From Rhytidiadelphus loreus (Eukaryota; Streptophyta; Bryopsida; Hypnales; Hylocomiaceae), in assembly GCA_947034895.1 (NCBI GenBank), contig OX344761.1:92269447-92333446 (forward strand): 64,000 nt of DNA. Reading direction: 5' to 3'. The notes under the pieces are model-generated. The model had not been told where the DNA came from and searched no databases. It saw only the letters and a list, made by a program, of their open reading frames with translations. This document shows positions 50,964-62,295 of the stretch, one piece after another. The translations under genes and the position numbers were made by a program. The first letter of the stretch is position 1. Each line of letters opens with the position of its first letter.

Positions 50964-51440
50964 TTAACTCAATTTTTAATATTTTTTGAAAAAGATAAAA
51001 ACTTTGGGTTTAGATTGTTTATTACAACATCACAACCATTGGAATTGGCATTTTTCAATTCCATAAATAAATTTTTAACAATTTGTTTTTTCTTGTATGT
51101 TGTAGAATTCCAAATGATCTAAAATTTTTTCAAGCATGTAGACAACTTGCCTTGAAGAATGAATCCAAAGAAGCACCACAACTTTGGACACTTTTTCATA
51201 CAAATGTGACCTTGTGAAGTGCAATTGTTTGTTTTTCACAGGACTCCCAGAGGATTTTTGTCACTTCAAATGCTAATATCTTACAGTCTACATGGTGAGA
51301 ATTTTTGAAATTTTTTCCACGTCTTCTCAAACCAACGTGCTACAAGATCCTATAGTTACATATGTTCAAAAATGTTTTTTTTCTAAACTTTGGTATTTGT
51401 ACTAGAAATGACAATTTGGGAGCATTCTTTTTTATGAAAA

Positions 51441-52511
51441 CCCAATCAAAAACCTTGAATGGTCAATCCTGGTCATTTTATGACGGAGAGAGTACATATT
51501 TGCATCCTAACATGTTAACTCCCATGTTCTTTGCATGATGTTCAAAGAACTCATAGCGGTGCAAGTGGAATATTGTTGCATAGAATATATTATACAGCAA
51601 GCAAGTCAAGAAAAAACAAGGTTGAACCATGAATGATCCCTTGGAAGCCCCAAACTATTTGGTTCGTGCTGTTAAAAAATCTCTCGTTGTCATATCTGAG
51701 GTCTTGTTTTTAACTGAAGGACCTTTTCTCTTGTACTGAAGGACCACAAGAATGTGGTGTGACATGGCAATTATGATAGCTGGCTAGAAAAGTGAAGTGA
51801 CAAAGGTGAAATACATTTTTAATTAATGACCACCATTGCTACGTAGCACTGAAGTTTATCCAAAACTAAATGTTTACTGGTTGGAAGCTACAATTAATTG
51901 ATGTGGACGTACCCAAAATCTCGATTTCAAAGTACAAAACAACAGATTTGCAATGTGGATTCGGTGTATGGAAGAAAGGTCAAGATTGAAGTCTATTCAT
52001 CTTAGTTCTAATGAAGAAAATAAGCATTTCTATCGTGGGGCCTTCCTAATGTGCATTAGTTATACTATGACTTCTACTACTTCTACAATTACTACAGCTT
52101 CCATGATTACTACTTGGAATCTCGGATTACTATAATCTATATAATCACTATGACTTCCACAATAAATGGGAGTATAAAGGGGACCAAAAAAATAAAGGGA
52201 CTTATTGTGAAAAACTTACCTTAGGATGAAAACAAGTGTATATTCCTATATAGTAGATTAGGGTTTGGAAAGTCCTATGTATGTATTTACCTTTATTGTA
52301 CAAAAAGATGATATTTATGTACAAAATTACCATATTTTTGTACAACACACGTAAATATTTATATTGTGTGAAATATCAATTAATTATTAGTACGTGTCTC
52401 CTTAATATCCCTATTGAGTGTACAATTCCTACAACGTCTATGGCTTCTATGCCTTCCAACTATGTTTGTTGTAATGTTGGTCTACAAGTTTGCTTCATGC
52501 AAGCTCTTGTA
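51441..52511. other. AT-rich gap between TTAA-element nests
   Basis: No terminal repeats or coding potential. It contains a short CTTCTACTACTTCTAC-type low-complexity run near 52072. Confidence 0.4.
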
Positions 52512-52515
52512 TTAA

Positions 52516-53871
52516 CCCTTAAAGGACTGTCACTATACTTTCATCAAAAACACTCCAAAACTGCCATTTCTAGTATAAGTACCAAAATTTTGAAAAAAAA
52601 TCTTTCTTTTGACATATCTAATTGTAGGATCTTGTATTATATAGTATCAAAAACATGTGGTAAAAATTTCAGATATTTCCACAGTGGGGATTGCAAGATA
52701 TAAGCATTCAAATTAACTAAAATCATTTTTTTGACCCTGCAAAAAGCAGGGCAGCTGCACTTCACAAGCTCACATTTCTATGAAAAAATGACCTAATTGG
52801 TGGTGCTTCTTTGGATTCGTTTTCCTAGACAAGTTGGCCACATGCTTGAAAAATTTCAGATCATTTAGAATAGTACAACATATAGGAAAAAAATAGTAAG
52901 TAGGTAGTAGTAGAGAATGATTAAAAATACTAAATTATTTACAATTTAAATATGGAATTGAAAATTTCCAATCCCAATGGTTGAAATGTTGTAATAATGT
53001 ATCTACATCCTATGATTTTATTTTTGTTTAAAAATATTGAAATTAGGTAAGATAAACGATTTCAAAGTTTATTTTAGAGTAGGAAATCCAAAACTGCCCG
53101 CAAACAAAAAATCCTCATAACTTTTGACTCATTGATCAAAATGGAATGATTCAAAGCTTTTTGTGTATATAAAATTCTAGAAAATCAATTCCAAATTTTT
53201 GTTTCTGAAAAAAGTGATTTTTTCTGATCTGCCCGAACTGCCCAGTTTGGGGAAAAAGTAACATATTAGGCTATAACTTTTGACTCGTATTTCCAAATGT
53301 CATGAAATTTGGTGCACATGAAAGATACTCCTCGCCCCCACATTCTATTAAAATTTCAGCCCCAAATATGAAAATCTCCACTCGTAGGTACCTGCCCAAA
53401 ATTTCTATACAACCAAAAAACACAGTCCGGTCCTTTAAGGTAGCCAACCTCTTTCCAACTACAGACCTATTTTTGCTAGTTAGACTGCTTTATTTCCGAT
53501 CACTTGTGACAGCTCACATGATTAGGTGACAACTCACATAGCACAAATGTCGGGAGGGTGTACATTGAATTTATACAATGAAAGTGAGATATACATTTGA
53601 AAGTGCAATTATCACCTGCTTCAAAGCATGGTCGATTTTGTAGTCAGCCTATGGTTGGAAATGTGGTACCCTATATAACGAAAATGGATTGGAAGGAATC
53701 TTTACAAAAAAAATTCATAATTATTTTGTTTTTGAGGGAAAAAAATGAAAAAAATTTGGAACCCTCTTTAAATCTATTTCTCTACATGGGGGATTTTTCT
53801 CCTCACCAAATTCATACTGGAACTACACTAAATTGCTTATATGGTCGGAATGAGGTCGGCTACCTTAGGGG
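52516..53871 (+). mobile_element. TTAA-flanked non-autonomous DNA transposon, copy C, split by a later TA insertion
   Basis: The left end is TTAA|CCCTTAAAGGACTG (TTAA 52512-52515). The right end GGGG|TTAA falls at 53868-53875. The right terminal repeat is interrupted after CCTTTA by element F1 (53438-53865). Removing F1 and one TA leaves exactly 926 bp, the length of copies A and B. Interior sequence matches those copies. Confidence 0.85.
53438..53865. mobile_element. TA-flanked element F1 (428 bp) inserted in the right terminus of copy C
   Basis: The termini are AGGTAGCCAACCTC and GAGGTCGGCTACCT, flanked by TA at 53436-53437 and 53866-53867. It is nearly identical to the outer parts of F2 (55939-56778). 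It splits the GGTCCTTTAGGGG terminus of copy C exactly at its TA. Non-coding. Confidence 0.85.
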
Positions 53872-53875
53872 TTAA

Positions 53876-54806
53876 ATCCTTCTAACAAAAATTGACAAGG
53901 CCCAGTGATTTGCTCGAGACATGTGAGGCATGGTTTTAGATTCAAATCCACTTGAATTTAAAAGATCCTCTCCATCATGAAATTAACCTGAGATGAACAA
54001 AGTTTCTCAAACAGCTCATGGCTGGGTTTTTTAAATTTTATTTTGCCCCTCTAAGATTTTCTTACATAAGCTACTACTGGGAGAAACTGAACTGATTTTG
54101 GTGCCTAGCATTGTAAAATAATTAAACCCTTGCCCGTTGCAGCTTTTGCATGAAAATACACTGAAAGCTGGTTCATGATATTTATTAAGAGTTGAATAAT
54201 CCATACTTAGCACTGTCAGTGGTGTTGGTTAATTGATGTTTAAGTTTAGGTAGTAAAGTTCTGATCAGGCCAGGCCTGGAGAGGATCCAAGGTTTTAAGC
54301 TTAGTTGAAGTATGGTTGTTATGGGTCTACCTCCAAGGAGAGACATGAACAATAGAATTAATTGCTTTTGTAGGTTCATATAAGGCCTAGATAATAGAGC
54401 TATTCCAACAACAAATACTTTATTCACACCCAAAAAAATTTAATATTTGAAACAAATGTGTTCAGAAAACACATTGCAAGGGTTTTTTTCGTTAGAAAGC
54501 AAGGTTGATTTCACACACAAAGGTAAAGAACCTAGTGCTGCCAAGTATCGAACTCACAAGCATGTCATTCGGTTTGGATATGTCACACCATCACCCAATA
54601 GTTTAGGACCATCTTGGACCTTGGTCACACTAATTTTGAACTAGTGTTACTCTCCTTCTCAAGTGTAGATTTTAGAATCATTGTTAGTTATAATTGCAAG
54701 TACATCCATAGTACTGCAAACAACATTTGTGAACAAGGAACTTATGTACAAGTGGCAATTTTTGTTTGTTTTAAATGTCACAACCAACCTTTGGACTGGC
54801 AACGAT
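53876..54806. other. Gap with possible tRNA-derived relics
   Basis: At about 53897-53945 a GGCCCAGTGATTTGC stretch (A-box-like) lies about 30 bp before AGATTCAAATCC (B-box-like), suggesting the head of a tRNA-derived SINE. A second T-arm-like motif lies near 54545 on the minus strand. Neither folds into a full tRNA. Confidence 0.3.
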
Positions 54807-55084
54807 GCTAGTACATGAGCCTAAAAATTGCGAGCCTATGAGCCTTGAACCTAGGTGTAAGTATGTACTCTACAATCATGGAATATACCTATAACATACA
54901 TACCTATAATATATTATCTTGTAACCATAGAAGGTGCTTGTAACCTAGGTACTTATCACATAGACACCTACAACATAGGTACCTATCATATAAATACCCT
55001 ATAATTATGGAAGGTTATAATATAGGCACCTATAACGTAAGAACCTAGGTTAATAGGCTCAAGATCCTAGGCTCACATACTAGC
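54807..55084. repeat. Foldback element Q with CCTATAACATA-rich interior
   Basis: The outer arms GCTAGTACATGAGCCTA and (inverted) TAGGCTCACATACTAGC match at 15 of 17 positions. The interior is a degenerate array of ACCTATAACATA / ACCTAGGTA-like units. Length 278 bp. No target duplication was recognised. Confidence 0.5.
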
Positions 55085-55936
55085 TCCCCTTCTTGGACTA
55101 GCATATCACTTGCATTTTCTAAATTTGTGACATTTGATCCCTTAAAAAACCCATATATTATAAGTTTCGTCCATTTTAATAGATGTAAATAGCTTCATCA
55201 CTCTCCAATGAAGATCATTCTGTGCACTCCCAAAAACAAATGAAAAAAACTATCCAAGAAGCTCCACTATGAGCAAGATTTTACTTTTCACCCTACCTAT
55301 GAACCCCAAACTAAAAAGCAAGGTGAAAATGTAAGTTCTCTAGGATAAAAGTAAATTCTTGCCCCCTATTTTGTGCCGTGTTTAGAGTATGTTCTCGAAC
55401 TCTCCCAACTGATTCAGGGGCTCTAATTGCAAATATGAATTTCAAAATTTGCAAAAAAATTCATGTGTGAAAAAAAAGTCCTGCAGGGATTTGTACAATG
55501 GGTTTAGCTTCCTGCAACTAAAAATCCCTGTCTGTCCGTCTGCTCTTCGTATTTATTTTTTCCCCCCTCATTTTGAGTTGAGATTTGGATGTCTCACTCA
55601 CTCAGTCTCTTAAAAGTTGAACCAGGTTTTTCTCTGTACAGAAATGACTGAATTATGACATTTGACCAAATGTTTTTATTACAAACTCGCCGCGGGTCAG
55701 TTGTACAGGCAGAGGCTGGGGCTCCATTCTGGTTATCACATCATGTTGCATGAAAAGACTTCCTTAAGTTAGAAGACTAATAACTCAACAGTACTAACTT
55801 AAAACACCAGACTCACTTCTAATCAGTGGCCAGTGGCACTGCAGATGAGCTCTGCAGATTTGCATTTCCAATAAGTTAACGTCTGTTCTGCGTAACTGAA
55901 TTTATAAAATTTAGAACTAAAAGGCAAACATGCCTA
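55085..55936. other. Intergenic DNA without recognised features
   Basis: AT-rich with a slightly GC-richer part near 55690-55860. No gene or element boundary was seen. Confidence 0.4.
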
Positions 55937-55938
55937 TT

Positions 55939-56778
55939 AAGGTAGCCAACCTCTTTCCGACCACAGACCTATTTTTGCTACTTAGACTGCTTTATTTCCG
56001 ATCACTTGTGACAGCTCACATGATTAGGTGACAGCTCACATAGCACAAATGTTGGGAGGTGTACATTGAATTCATACAATGATCGTGAGATGTAAGGTAG
56101 GAGGCTCGAACTCCATTCGGGCATTTAGAACCGCCCCTATAAATGTTACTGGAATGGGCTGGAGGTGGTTCTTGAATTGACCTTCATTGTCATTAAATGA
56201 ATCAAGAAAAATACTATTTATTATTGCAAGAGCCAATCAGTTTCCTTTCTTTTCCCATTTCTATTTAGAAGTCGCAGTGAACACTTTATGAAAGACCTAG
56301 GATCACAAATAGGGACCTACAACACATCTCGTTTGAAAATTCATAACTAATTCAAAAATGATCCAAAAAATATGAAACAACTTGGGTTAGATGCCAATTC
56401 TTCTTCTCTTTCAAGGAAAATTTATTCAAAAATATTTTGAGCAGTTTGACCTGCCCAAAATTCAGTTACAGTGCTTAGATGGTCGGTTTATGAACCGACT
56501 ACCTTACATTTGAAGCCGCAATTATCACCTGCTTCGAAGCATGGTCGATTTTGTAATCAGCCTATGGTTGGAAATGCGGTACCCTATATAACAAAAATGG
56601 ATTGAAAGGAATCTTTACAAAAGAAATTCATAATTATTTTATTTTTGAGGAAAAAAAAGGAAAAATTTCTGGAACCCTCTTTAAATCTATTTCTCTACAT
56701 GGAGGATTTTTCTCCTCACCAAATTCATACTGGAACTACACTAAATTGCTTATATGGTCGGAATGAGGTCGGCTACCT
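55939..56778. mobile_element. TA-flanked element F2, carrying nested element G
   Basis: It has the same ends as F1, with TA at 55937-55938 and 56779-56780. It matches F1 throughout except for a block at 56095-56504 (element G). F1 and F2 are only slightly diverged, which suggests fairly recent activity. Confidence 0.85.
56095..56504. mobile_element. TA-flanked element G (410 bp) nested in F2
   Basis: The ends are AGGTAGGAGGCTCG and AACCGACTACCT, with TA at 56093-56094 and 56505-56506. F1 shows the uninterrupted site at about 53588-53595. The right half (GATCACAAATAGG...AAATATGAAACAACTT) is related to the right half of element I and to decayed sequence near 13440-13860. Confidence 0.8.
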
Positions 56779-56842
56779 TACCACGCAGATTCTCTATCTA
56801 GTAGTTACCTTGGGAGAAGCTATTTGTCAACTCTCGTATTTT

Positions 56843-57083
56843 TCAGAGATTGAGAAGTTCGGGACAGAAGCCATTTGTAATCAAGTCATTCCGACAAAAA
56901 ATGAATTTTCTGTGGTTTTTCAAAGGTTTGTGGGGGTCTGAATTGGTAAAGTGTGAGTAGACCCATGCTAAAGCATGATTTTTCAGGGATTGAGGAGTTG
57001 GAGAGAAGCCATTTGCAAGTAGAATCAATAGATTCTAACAAGAAATGAATTTTTTTTGTGATTTTTCAAAGTTTGTGGAGGAC
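56843..57083 (+). repeat. Direct duplication, about 145-bp unit
   Basis: The blocks TTTTTCAG-GATTGAG-AGTT, GACAGAAGCCATTTG / GAGAGAAGCCATTTG and AAATGAATTTT...TTTTTCAAA-GTTTGTGG recur about 145 bp apart. The second unit is broken by element J at 57085 and resumes at 58003. Confidence 0.65.
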
Positions 57084-57085
57084 TA

Positions 57086-58002
57086 AGGTAGAACCACCCA
57101 TCATCAACCAACACCCCATCAACAGTGAGTAGGGTGGCAAAAATGCAGTAGAGGCTGGGACTAATTTCCAAACATGAGTTCTTGATTGCCGACCATCAAT
57201 TCTTCCATTCTTTTCATGACACATCTGCTTGGTTTGGGGTGCCAAAGTGAACAAAAAGAAGTCTCTTAAATGAGCAGTTTTGGAAGAGTCTATAAGATAA
57301 ACCAGCCTATGACAGGCAGGATGACTGATTTGGTATGTTGCCATTAGCAAAATAAAATCAGATTTTTTTCTAGCAGAGACAACTTTGAGAAATGAAAGAA
57401 GTAGTTAAAATTTTAGTTTTGGGACAAAGTAGGAATTTGTTATGAATTTTTTAAGTATTTTTCCAAAACGGTCTGTAGACTATCTGAAATCAATAAAATA
57501 TGTCTTCATGATGGTCATCTTACCACCTAATGCAGTCTTCAGATTTCCTAACACAACCACAAGAATTTTTAATGTGGACATCACACAAAGGAATAAAAAA
57601 AAAACTCTTTATGATGAGTTTACACTCACAATGTGTAAGTGTCCTATGACAGTCATTACTAATTCTATCACAATCACCTAATGCACTAATGTGGGCCACT
57701 AACCAACCTAATTAAATTGTAGAAGCAAAAATCTGAAATGGATTGTAATGGGGGGTTATGTAGATGTCTGCATTAGACAGTTGGCCTGTCATAGGGTGGT
57801 TTACCTTATATTGAACACGGGTCCAAACCAACTTTTGCCTTTCAAATTTTTTAGTAATTTCAGTTTAAGTGATAAAAAATTCCAAATTTTGGCTATCTCC
57901 TTCACTTCTATATGTGCGCCTGTGGAAATATTTCCTTTGCTTTACTATACTCCACATCATGTCCCCAGTTACTTATTCGGTTGGATATGGGTGATTCTAC
58001 TA
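57086..58002. mobile_element. TA-flanked composite element J, carrying nested element J2
   Basis: The left end is AGGTAGAACCACCCAT and the right end ATGGGTGATTCTACTA, with TA at 57084-57085 and 58003-58004. It interrupts a unit whose continuation, AATTGGTAAAGTGTG, is uninterrupted in the neighbouring tandem copy at about 56941-56955. The interior after J2 matches 10005-10205, giving a second copy of the same family. Confidence 0.6.
57295..57806. mobile_element. TA-flanked element J2 (512 bp) nested in J
   Basis: The inverted repeats AGATAAACCAGCCTATGACA / AGGTAAACCACCCTATGACA extend about 24 bp, with TA at 57293-57294 and 57807-57808. The related sequence at 10002-10030 (GAAGACTCTAGATGTTGGAC) represents the site without J2. 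Confidence 0.7.
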
Positions 58003-58164
58003 TAAATTGGTAAAGTGTGGGTAAACCCATGCTGAACCACATGATGATGTGTCCCCTCCCCCAAGTGCATTATCACGATGCTAAAGGTTTGTTGAGATTG
58101 TGCTAATATGTAGGTGACTTGATACAAATGGGAAGGTCCTATATATGTTAGATTGGGTGACAAA

Positions 58165-59306
58165 TAGTCTTGAGTTGTTTTACTTTAACTTAGATCGTTG
58201 AGATGATGAAAGTTAGCCTAAACTTTACTCCCTTGGGTATAACTTAGTTGGATATTAAGAAATTAGTCACATTTAGCCCCGTAAGATAGATTGAAAGCAA
58301 ATGAAATGAAGATTTGGAGCTTTCTAGACAAAATAATTGATGACTTGCGAGAAATATGTAGACATAAAAATTTCATTTTGCATGTGTTCTTTTTCCTCCC
58401 ATCCCTACATGAATTAGTTTAAAAACTTGCACAAAAACATACTATAGGTTATCAAATATGCAAATTTTGGATACATTTATACCTAAATTAATGCATTTAT
58501 TCATTGGAAATACCTTCAAGTAGGACCACAACTCGTGCTTTGTGTATCAATAACCAACTAACTATGCAAAAAAGAAGCAAATAGAAGAATATAGATGTTG
58601 TATCATCAATAAGAAAGTTTTTGCAAACATTTTAATTTCTCAAGTTTTATCCTTACAAGTACATCATATATACCCATTGTGCAAAGTGATTTGTAGTGTT
58701 TGTATAACAAGTACAAGCAATTATGTACTTGGTGATGATAAAACTTGTTATTTGTAAGGAAAACAAAATGCTTACAATCAAAAACAAAAATTATATTGAT
58801 AGTATTGGGTTTAGAGATGAGTGTGAAAGTATAGAACACCTTCTAATTTTGTTGCATGTGGAATTATTATCATGCATATTGAATGTATAAAATAGATACT
58901 TTGATGTTCAAATAGTTAAAAAATAGTAAAATGTTGAAAATAATTTTAAAATGAGCCTTTCTTAGAGACTTGATTTAAACAAAATTCACCAAGGAAATAA
59001 TAGAAAAATGTTTCTAAATGTCAATAAATGCATTTGCAAGAGTGTCCATGTGGAGGACAACGAATTTATGCTTTTCTAAGGTCCTTTGAAAAAAATAAAG
59101 ATTGTAAATCTCTACAAATTATGAAATTTGCCTTTCAAAAAATTGAATGTCTTTCTTTTAATTTTAGAAAGCATAGCTTATAGTTTAAAATGTATAATAC
59201 ACATTTTAAATTTGTTTCAAATTCATCATCCCAATATCCCCAAAGCATGATTTGTTTAAAATTGTAGTGATTTGATTTGGTATAATTGACCATGCCAACC
59301 AATATG
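58165..59306. other. AT-rich gap
   Basis: Nothing recognisable beyond short AT-driven open frames. Confidence 0.45.
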
Positions 59307-59310
59307 TCAA

Positions 59311-60091
59311 CCCGTAAAGGATAAAGACTTTCCTAGAGAGATTCTTGAAGGCTTGGGCATGTTCCTATGATCTCATTTTTAGCATGACTTTTTGGACTTT
59401 TTTTTTTAAATAGAAAAATTCACTAGTTCTTGGGGATTATAATTTTGATTTCAATAAGTGCTTGGGAGCAAAGGTTATGCTACTCAAAGCTCAAAATGGA
59501 AGTCATTGAGTAGCTCAAAATAAAAAACTAAAATTTCTTTTTGTCATAAAAAATGTTTATGTATACATGGAAAACTTAGATTCATTTTATTTGGACTAAC
59601 AATGTGAAAGTTATGGAAAATCTTGTTTGGGGGGCAATAAAAACATTTTAAAATCTCACCAATGGAATTAGAGTTTTTCAATTCCATCCTAGAGCTATTA
59701 ACAATTTAGTTTTTCCTTCTATTTCATATCTACTTGTTTTTAATATTTTGTTTAAAATGAAAATATAATTTTTTCTTGTGAATATTTTTCATAATTTTCA
59801 ATTCGATTCTTCAACAAATGATTTTTTTAATTCAAAATCTATTTTGTCAATTTTTTAAGTTAAGAAGATTCAAAGGCTTAAGACAAGGTTCAAGAAAAAA
59901 ACGCAAATATCTTGCAATCTATGTGGTGAAAGTCTTTAAAAAAATTTCCACGCAATTTCATAATAGTTAAAGTGCAAGATTCCATAGTTAGATATTAAAA
60001 AAATAACAAAGTTTAAAAAAAATTCACTTTGTAATAGAAATGGTAGTTTTGAATGTTTTTTGACAAAAGAAGGGCCTTGGTCCTTTAGGGC
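59311..60091 (-). mobile_element. TTAA-family diverged element M
   Basis: The left end CCCGTAAAGGA follows a degraded TCAA (59307-59310); the right end TCCTTTAGGGC precedes TTAA (60092-60095). The interior has the family's TTCATTTTATTTGGAC...AATGTGAAAGTTATGGA and ATCTTGCAATCTATGTGGTGA blocks. Length 781 bp; no coding capacity. Confidence 0.6.
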
Positions 60092-60095
60092 TTAA

Positions 60096-61614
60096 TTCTA
60101 GACAACGAGAACAAAAAAACAATGCTTCTTCAACTTTACATCTAGCATATAATATTCAACATTCTATTTTTTATCTATTTAAATTTTGATTATTTATAAT
60201 TAAGAATATAGACATAACACACATATGAAGTACAATTCTATACCCATCCATTTACGTTCATATCATATTGTTTTTTACATCCCTCAATGTTGCATAATTG
60301 CATCTTCATATTCAATGAAAAAATGATCATCTTGTATATCCATGATGTAGGGCATTATAGCAATTTAAACATGCAATAGGATTTTTCTAAAAGAATGTTA
60401 CATGTATAGACACCTATACATATCAAAAGGTTTGATTCACATGAAAACAATGTAGAGTGAATTGATCCCATCAAAACAACTCCAAGGTTAGTATGGGCAA
60501 GTATATTAAGAACCACAACAAATTTGCCAACATTCCCATACTATACAATGTTGTACTTCCATGTATTAATGAAATTGAACAAATGCTTTAGAAGACAACC
60601 ATTCACCATTTTTATACATTCAAAGTGTATCCAATTAATTCAAAAAAACTAAAAAAAATCAATGACTTGATTTAAGGATAAAATTTGAGTTTCAAGGAGT
60701 CATATTGGTTGGAAACTTGGCCATATACGGACATATATTGATACACACTAGAAGGTCACCGTTATTTTTAGACTCATTCTTTTGTGACCAAATAATGAAT
60801 TTTGAGAGTTTAAATCTAAATTGGTCGAGATAATAATATATCATTAGAAAGATATTGGGAAGAGCATTTCAATGGTATTTATACACTCACTTTGGATTAA
60901 AGATTTTGCACATAAGATTTGTTAAAGAATTATCTAGTTGCATTCTAAATATTAACACAATTGAGATTGTTTGTTTTAATAAGACAATTCTACTCCTTCA
61001 CATGTTCTTCTCTACTCATTGATAACAAAAATGATATCATTTGGTGTCATGGAAAGGTCTTTTTTCATCTCCATCAAACATCTTGGACCCTTGTCAATTG
61101 GTTTATTTTATTGGTACATGAATGTCCTCCTATAAAAGATGATAAATATGTAAGCCCCATGCAAACTCAATGGTACAATTTGAAGTTAGTCTTCCAGGGT
61201 GGTCTTTGTACGTTCAAGGGTAAATCATCTCCTCTTTGTGGACCCACGGTGCAAAACCTCCAAAATTTCCACCTTAGAGAAAAGGTAAAAAAACTCTATG
61301 TCCTATTTGTAGTTGGTTAACTTCGTTTTACCTACAATTGTATAACTAGGCAATGATCCTCTCCCATGTTGGAAAGGTATTATGCTTTGCTAAATGCTTG
61401 GGAGGGACTTATCAACTAATTTTAGGATTGGAGTTGATTGAGGAGATATCAATAAGACAATTTTGTTGACTGTAGTGGTCCCCTTTTCGACGATGCAAAA
61501 TGGACCCCTACCTCATTGGTAAACAAGGTCAATGATGTCCTAGCTATTTTGACGTCACCGATTCCAAACACAAATTCAATTTTTTCAAATTTGATCGTCT
61601 ACAATAAATAATAC
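60096..61614. other. AT-rich gap before the Stowaway MITE
   Basis: An open frame of 119 codons (60961-61320, plus) was examined and shows no known domain. No other structure was recognised. Confidence 0.4.
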
Positions 61615-61745
61615 TCCCACCATCTCTCTCAAAATAAATCCATGGATGCAATGGAGTCGCATTTGTTTCAAAAATAAATAAATTTATGATATGACTCTCA
61701 CGATTTCCCACTAAAAAACACGAATTTATTTTGAGATAGAGGGAG
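61615..61745. mobile_element. Stowaway-type MITE, 131 bp
   Basis: The ends read TA|CTCCCACCATCTCTCTC... and ...GAGATAGAGGGAG|TA. The inverted repeats carry the Stowaway signature CTCCCNCC followed by TCTCAAAATAAAT-like sequence. TA target duplications lie at 61613-61614 and 61746-61747. Size and ends are typical of Stowaway (Tc1/mariner-derived) MITEs of plants. Confidence 0.85.
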
Positions 61746-62202
61746 TAAGTTCCGATGAATTTTCCCCTCAAGGAGAAATCCAAGACCAGCCAGATGTGAT
61801 CATGCTTGGCCGACTTTGAGCCGGCATCCAAGAAAATTTGGGGCGAAATGTCGAAGTGGACTGCTTCGTGGCACTAAATTTGGCGGGAGGGTCGTGGTGG
61901 CAGACCGAGCCTTTATTATTGTGATGCCCTTTGGTGTTGAGAAAAAAAAAAAAAAAGTGAGTTTTTTTTAAAATTTAAAATTGAAGAAAATGGCTTTGGC
62001 TCCTACTCTAGTAGACTAGGCCAGTTCCCAATGAAATTATTGATGAGAGAATCCATCGTTGAATTACAGAATTAATAATATAAACCAACCATTCATTAGC
62101 ATAACTGATGTTAATTGAATGACTGAAATTGAACGGGTATGGGGGTAAGTTGACATTGGGTACCCCTGGAATGTTCCACAAGTCAGAAAATGGTTTAATC
62201 TT

Positions 62203-62295
62203 CTTCTTTTTTTTACACAAATGAAACGAAATTTCATTGCAAGAAGAGAAAAAACACAGCCCCAGCCACAGGTGGCCTGGGGGAATAAAGAAAAC
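62203..62295 (-). mobile_element. 93-bp short retroposon sharing the LINE 3' end
   Basis: Direct repeats GAAARTGGTTTAATCTT at 62186-62202 and 62296-62312 match at 16 of 17 positions. On the minus strand it has a GC-rich stem-loop (CCCCAGGCCAC...GTGGCTGGGG), a pyrimidine stretch, a second stem-loop AATGAAATTTCGTTTCATT, TTGTG and an A8-GAAGAAG tail. The structure is the same as in the 82-bp element at 42012-42093. Confidence 0.75.

Larger units (their letters stand above)
49100..51440 (-). mobile_element. TTAA-family element E, host of two later insertions
   Basis: It matches element D (2210-3095) in three blocks: about 49105-49318, 49867-50037 and 50964-51435. Element L3 (49319-49862) and copy B (50038-50963) occupy the gaps, each at a TTAA. 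The outer ends are eroded. It is the oldest layer of this nest. Confidence 0.65.
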
